From the NCBI GenBank assembly GCA_035279705.1, contig DATEHG010000139.1:1-34412 (forward strand): a stretch of 34,412 bases of DNA. The letters run 5' to 3'. The notes beneath the pieces are model-generated. The model saw only the letters and a program-made list of their open reading frames with translations. It was not told the DNA's origin and did not search any database. Positions 31,332 through 34,412 of the stretch are shown here, one piece after another. The first letter of the stretch is position 1, and every line of letters starts with the position of its first letter. Origin of the DNA: DATEHG01 sp035279705 (GTDB lineage: Bacteria; Gemmatimonadota; Gemmatimonadetes; Gemmatimonadales; GWC2-71-9). Position numbers and translations under genes: made by a program.

Positions 31332-32350
31332 CGGCCGCCAACCTCTTCGCGCAGCAGGAGTCCAACCGCCGGCACACCGTCTGGCTTGTTTCGCTGTTCG
31401 TGCTGTTCTTTGCCTGGGTCGGCTTCGGGGGCGACCTGGCGATGTACGTCAACACTGCCGGCGGCCCGCCAGGCAGCTACCACCACACCATTCCGTTCAT
31501 CGGCGTTGCCGCCACGCTGTTCGCGCTGGGGGTGTGCCGCTATTCGTGGACCCGGGGCGCCGACCGGGTGCTCTGGGCCACCGGCGCCGAAGAGATCGTC
31601 GAGCCGCTGGGCGAGGCCCAGCAGCAGCTGGTCAACGTGGTCGAGGAGATGGCAATAGCCTCGGGGCAGCCCAGGCCGCGGATCTGGATCGTGCCGGACG
31701 ACGATCCCAACGCCTTTGCCACCGGCATTGATCCGGCCCACGCCAGCATCGCGGTGACGCGCGGCCTGCTCGGCCTGCTCAACCGCGAGGAGCTGCAGGC
31801 GGTGGTGGCGCACGAAATGGCGCACGTCCAGAACTACGATACCCGCCTGATGACCATGCTGGCCGCCATGGTGGGGGCGATCGCGCTCATGTCCGACGGG
31901 TTCGGCCGCTCCATGCGGTTCGGCGGAAGAAGCTCGTCCAGCGGCAGCGGGGGCAAGGACAGCAATCCGCTGGGCATCATCATTCTGGTGGCGTGGCTGC
32001 TGACGCTGATCATCGCGCCCCTGGTGTCGAATCTCCTGTCCATGGCCGTGAGCCGGAAGCGCGAGTACCTGGCCGACGCCACCGGTTCGCAGTTCACCCG
32101 CAACCCGGGCGCGCTGGCCTCCGCTCTGCAGAAGCTCGATGCCGCGGCGGAGCCGACACGTGCCATTACGCGGGGCGCGGCGCATCTCTGCATCGTGGAT
32201 CCGGCCGCCCGGAAAATCAGCGAGCGGGAAGGATTGCTGGGCGACGTCTTTGCCAGCCATCCCCCGATCCGCCAGCGGATCATCCGGCTCAACGGGATGG
32301 CGTACCAGATTGCCAAGACCGGCGGTATCTCTGTCCCCTCAGCCGAGTAG
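31328..32350 (+). CDS. M48-family (HtpX-like) membrane zinc peptidase
   Basis: A 340-residue inner-membrane metallopeptidase, related to HtpX, which degrades damaged membrane proteins. Membrane helices lie at about 18-37 and 54-72, and another pair after the active site. The zinc site is His162-Glu163-x-x-His166 (VVAHEMAHVQNYD), with the third ligand Glu246 in SRKREYLADATGSQF, 80 residues further on, as in M48 enzymes. A Ser/Gly-rich linker (SSSSGSGGKD) sits between two helices. The GTG start overlaps lemA. The LemA-M48 pairing is a known operon type, suggesting cooperation in envelope quality control. Confidence 0.94.
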   Translation: MTAANLFAQQESNRRHTVWLVSLFVLFFAWVGFGGDLAMYVNTAGGPPGSYHHTIPFIGVAATLFALGVCRYSWTRGADRVLWATGAEEIVEPLGEAQQQLVNVVEEMAIASGQPRPRIWIVPDDDPNAFATGIDPAHASIAVTRGLLGLLNREELQAVVAHEMAHVQNYDTRLMTMLAAMVGAIALMSDGFGRSMRFGGRSSSSGSGGKDSNPLGIIILVAWLLTLIIAPLVSNLLSMAVSRKREYLADATGSQFTRNPGALASALQKLDAAAEPTRAITRGAAHLCIVDPAARKISEREGLLGDVFASHPPIRQRIIRLNGMAYQIAKTGGISVPSAE

Positions 32351-32354
32351 TCTC

Positions 32355-33257
32355 ATGCGGAACTGGCGAAGAGCGATGCTCCGGGGCGCGCTCCCGGTCA
32401 TCTGGCTGGCGGCCTGCGGGGGAGATGACGGCGGCAGCGCGCCGCCGCCGCCCAGCCCGCGCCTGGCGTTCGTCACCCACCGCACGGGCAACGACGACAT
32501 CTTTCTGATGCGGCTGGACGGAACGGATTCCGTCAACCTGACCCGGGCGGCCGGCATGGACGAAGAGCCGGCCTGGTCCCCGGACGGCGGCGCAATCGCA
32601 TTCGTGTCCGATCGGAGCGGGCATTTTGAAGTGTGGGTCATGGATACGCTCGGCGGCCACCAGACTCAGCTGACGAACAGTCCCGGGAACAAGGATCGTC
32701 CGTCCTGGTCGCCCGACGGCAGCCAGATTGTCTATGCCCGGAACGACACGCTGTTCATCATGATGGCGGACGGCTCGGGGGCGGCCCCCGTGCCCCACTC
32801 GGAGGGGGCGGAGGAGCCGGCCTGGTCTCCGGACGGCCACCGGATCGCCTTTACCAGCGGGGGGTACCTCTATCTCATCGACCCCGACGGCGAGAACGCC
32901 AGGCGGGTGACCAGCGACTCGCTGGGCCCGGAGGCGGAACCCGCCTGGTCGCCTGACGGCGGCCGGCTGGCCTTCTTCCGGCTGACACTCCCTGGCGACA
33001 GCTATTTCGTGAACGTGATCGATACCAGCGGGGCCGGGGAACTCAACCTGACGCGGGCGCTCGCCTCACACGGAGTGGCGTCCTCGGTGGAGCCGGCCTG
33101 GTCTCCCGACGGGAAGACCATCGCCTTCACCTGTGACATACCGCCGGTCCAGGACGGCCACAACTTCGAACTCTGCCTGGTTCATCCGGACGGGTCCCAC
33201 TTCGCCAACCTGACCCAGACAGTGGCCCCGGAACATTGGGCGGCGTGGGCGCCGTGA
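32355..33257 (+). CDS. PD40 (TolB-like) beta-propeller lipoprotein, copy 1
   Basis: A 300-residue predicted lipoprotein (VIWLAAC lipobox, Cys about 21). It has five or six PD40 blades: AWSPDGGAIAFVSDRSG, SWSPDGSQIVYARN, AWSPDGHRIAFTSGG, AWSPDGGRLAFFR, AWSPDGKTIAFTCD. Blades of this kind form a six- or seven-bladed propeller used for protein binding in the periplasm. The ATG at 32355 is 4 bases after the M48 stop. It is clearly paralogous to the next gene, sharing the order of blades and the LCLxHPDGSHF...AWAP C-terminus. Partner unknown. Confidence 0.86.
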   Translation: MRNWRRAMLRGALPVIWLAACGGDDGGSAPPPPSPRLAFVTHRTGNDDIFLMRLDGTDSVNLTRAAGMDEEPAWSPDGGAIAFVSDRSGHFEVWVMDTLGGHQTQLTNSPGNKDRPSWSPDGSQIVYARNDTLFIMMADGSGAAPVPHSEGAEEPAWSPDGHRIAFTSGGYLYLIDPDGENARRVTSDSLGPEAEPAWSPDGGRLAFFRLTLPGDSYFVNVIDTSGAGELNLTRALASHGVASSVEPAWSPDGKTIAFTCDIPPVQDGHNFELCLVHPDGSHFANLTQTVAPEHWAAWAP

Positions 33258-33263
33258 CGTGCC

Positions 33264-33332
33264 ATGACGCTGTTTCGATTGCTGCTCCTCCTGCCCGCCG
33301 CCAGTCGTTCCGGGGGTGTGGTTATTCGGTGA
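33264..33332 (+). pseudogene. Possible 5' remnant of the gene now at 34228
   Basis: Six bases after copy 1 a 22-codon ORF begins MTLFRLLLLLPAAS and then stops. The gene that starts 9 bases after copy 2 begins MTLLQLLALLALL. Start codon, spacing to the preceding stop and the Leu-rich opening correspond, as do flanking bases (GCGTGGGCGCC before both stops). It may be the head of the downstream gene copied along with the lipoprotein. Leu-rich openings can also agree by chance. Confidence 0.35.
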
Positions 33333-33339
33333 ACCAGCC

Positions 33340-34218
33340 ATGACTAGTGACCTGTTCGCCCGAACCCGGTGGATCGCGGTGCTGGTCCTGCTTGCTTCGT
33401 GCAGCGGCAGCGGTCCCGACGGCCCTTCGGCCCCCGGCCGGCGATTGTTGTTTGTCAGGATCCGGGACGGCCGCGAGAGCATCCACCTGATACGACCACC
33501 CGCCACCGCCGCCCAGAATCTGACCGATTCACTGGAGGGGAACGAACGGCCGGCCTGGGCACCGGATGGCAGCCGGATCGCGTTTGTCTCCCACCGAACT
33601 GGCTACGCCGAGATCTGGCTGATGGACTCGCTCGGAGGAAACCAGATCCAGGTCACGCACGATTCCGCCTCCGCCGCCTGGCGGCCGACCTGGTCGCCGG
33701 ACGGCTCCACGCTCGCCTACGGGTCGGACGGGACGCTGCGGAGAGTCCCGGCCGACGGATCGGACTCGTCAATCCTGCTGGCGTCGTGGCTGAACTATCC
33801 GGCATGGAATCCGCACGGCAACCGGATCGCGGCCAGCAACGGGACGGTCATTTTCCTGATCGATCCTGACGGCGCGAACGCGACTACGGCCAATGTACAT
33901 CTGGGACTTGCCGCGGGCGGGCCGTCGTGGTCGCCCGGCGGCGAGCAGCTGGTATTCTGGCGGGTGAATCAGGATGGCTACCACACGATCGTCGTCAGCG
34001 ACACCGCTCGCCTCTTTGAACACGATCTCGACAGCGCGCTGAGCGCCAACCACGTCGTCGGAGCCGGCGACCCGACCTGGTCTGCGGATGGAATCATCGC
34101 GTTCGTCTGCGAGGTCGACGGCGACTTTGATCTCTGTCTCATCCATCCGGACGGAAGCCACTTTCAGCATCTGGCCACCGGGCCGGACGCGGACCTAGAG
34201 CCGGCGTGGGCGCCCTGA
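33340..34218 (+). CDS. PD40 (TolB-like) beta-propeller lipoprotein, copy 2
   Basis: A 292-residue predicted lipoprotein with a VLVLLASC lipobox (Cys about 21). The blades parallel copy 1: AWAPDGSRIAFVSHRTGYAEIWLMDSLGG corresponds to copy 1's AWSPDGGAIAFVSDRSGHFEVWVMDTLGG, and the ends LCLIHPDGSHFQHLATG...AWAP match. Some blades have decayed (AWNPHGNRIAASN, WSADGIIAFVCE), so it has diverged more from the PD40 consensus. I chose the ATG at 33340; the frame opens at 33316 but the 8 extra residues would weaken the lipoprotein signal. Probably a tandem duplicate of the preceding gene. Confidence 0.85.
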   Translation: MTSDLFARTRWIAVLVLLASCSGSGPDGPSAPGRRLLFVRIRDGRESIHLIRPPATAAQNLTDSLEGNERPAWAPDGSRIAFVSHRTGYAEIWLMDSLGGNQIQVTHDSASAAWRPTWSPDGSTLAYGSDGTLRRVPADGSDSSILLASWLNYPAWNPHGNRIAASNGTVIFLIDPDGANATTANVHLGLAAGGPSWSPGGEQLVFWRVNQDGYHTIVVSDTARLFEHDLDSALSANHVVGAGDPTWSADGIIAFVCEVDGDFDLCLIHPDGSHFQHLATGPDADLEPAWAP

Positions 34219-34227
34219 CCTGATCAG

Positions 34228-34412
34228 ATGACCCTGCTGCAACTGCTGGCCCTGCTCGCCCTGCTCGTCGCCGCCGCGCTGGTGGCGCTCTGGCTCTGGC
34301 TCCGCACCAGGCAGGCGCTGCGGGAACGGCTCCGCGCCTCCGCCCTGAGCCGCGCGCGCCGGTTCCGGCTCCGGCTCGACCGCTACAAGCTCGTGGAGCG
34401 GGACGAGATCCG
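34228..34412 (+). CDS. N-terminus of a membrane-anchored protein, cut by the window end
   Basis: Sixty-one codons are visible. An N-terminal membrane helix (MTLLQLLALLALLVAAALVALWLWL, residues 3-25) is followed by a very basic region (LRTRQALRERLRASALSRARRFRLRLD) and RYKLVERDEI. The basic juxtamembrane pattern and the RLDRYKL phrase are reminiscent of some membrane acyltransferases, but too little is present to assign a family. The ATG is 9 bases after the PD40 copy 2 stop, so it likely belongs to the same operon. Confidence 0.7.
   Translation, partial: MTLLQLLALLALLVAAALVALWLWLRTRQALRERLRASALSRARRFRLRLDRYKLVERDEI

Noticed and set aside
1..34412. CRISPR arrays, insertion sequences, prophage or integrase genes
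   Set aside because: No regularly spaced direct repeats, transposase motifs or terminal inverted repeats with target duplications were seen; base composition and gene style are uniform.

Overview
The window is high-GC DNA (by eye well over 65 percent G+C) from a diderm bacterium. It carries a TolC-type outer-membrane channel, an RND pump, outer-membrane barrels, six predicted lipoproteins and many signal peptides ending in the pattern Leu-x-Ala|Gln. That style of signal peptide, together with the PD40 (TolB-like) lipoproteins, the orphan HEAT and TPR proteins and the secreted peptidases, suggests a member of Gemmatimonadota or a close relative. This is inference; no rRNA or tRNA is present to confirm it. 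No insertion sequence, integrase, phage gene or CRISPR array was seen, so the stretch looks like ordinary chromosome.

Layout. 1-2.9 kb: a HEAT-repeat protein, a secreted glycan-hydrolase-like (DUF1080-type) protein, a tiny membrane protein and a small helical protein. 3.0-8.5 kb: a complete tripartite efflux operon in the unusual order permease, outer-membrane channel, adaptor. 8.5-12.8 kb: a TRIC-family membrane protein, then two secreted zinc peptidases (an unassigned HEWIH protein and an M14 carboxypeptidase). 12.9-15.9 kb: a tightly overlapped operon of peroxiredoxin, PD40 lipoprotein and two signal peptidases I. 15.9-20.5 kb: an MFS transporter and zinc-ribbon protein, divergent from a CsgG-like lipoprotein plus outer-membrane barrel pair, then a protein with a lysine-rich tail. 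20.5-23.4 kb: a methyl-accepting chemotaxis protein co-transcribed with a periplasmic-binding lipoprotein. 23.5-26.1 kb: Smr protein, a secreted protein overlapping cspA, cspA, O6-methylguanine-DNA methyltransferase and an unknown protein.

26.1-26.6 kb is the only long stretch without a recognised protein gene. It holds five TCCACA elements arranged as tandem dyads, an A+T-richer patch, a promoter-like element and a large hairpin followed by T4. I regard it as the most likely site of something undescribed: a small RNA, an origin-like DnaA-binding array, or both. 26.6-30.7 kb: a YhaM-type HD exonuclease, a shrunken receiver-Fis regulator, a lone pseudopilin, and a TPR protein overlapping a MerR-type regulator. 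30.8-34.4 kb: LemA, an M48 peptidase, two tandem PD40 lipoproteins that look like a local duplication, and the start of a membrane protein cut by the window end.

A recurring promoter shape, TTGnnn-N16/18-TAnnTT, appears upstream of many transcription units and helps define them. Several starts lie only 10-15 bases below such a -10 element, suggesting leaderless or nearly leaderless messages.
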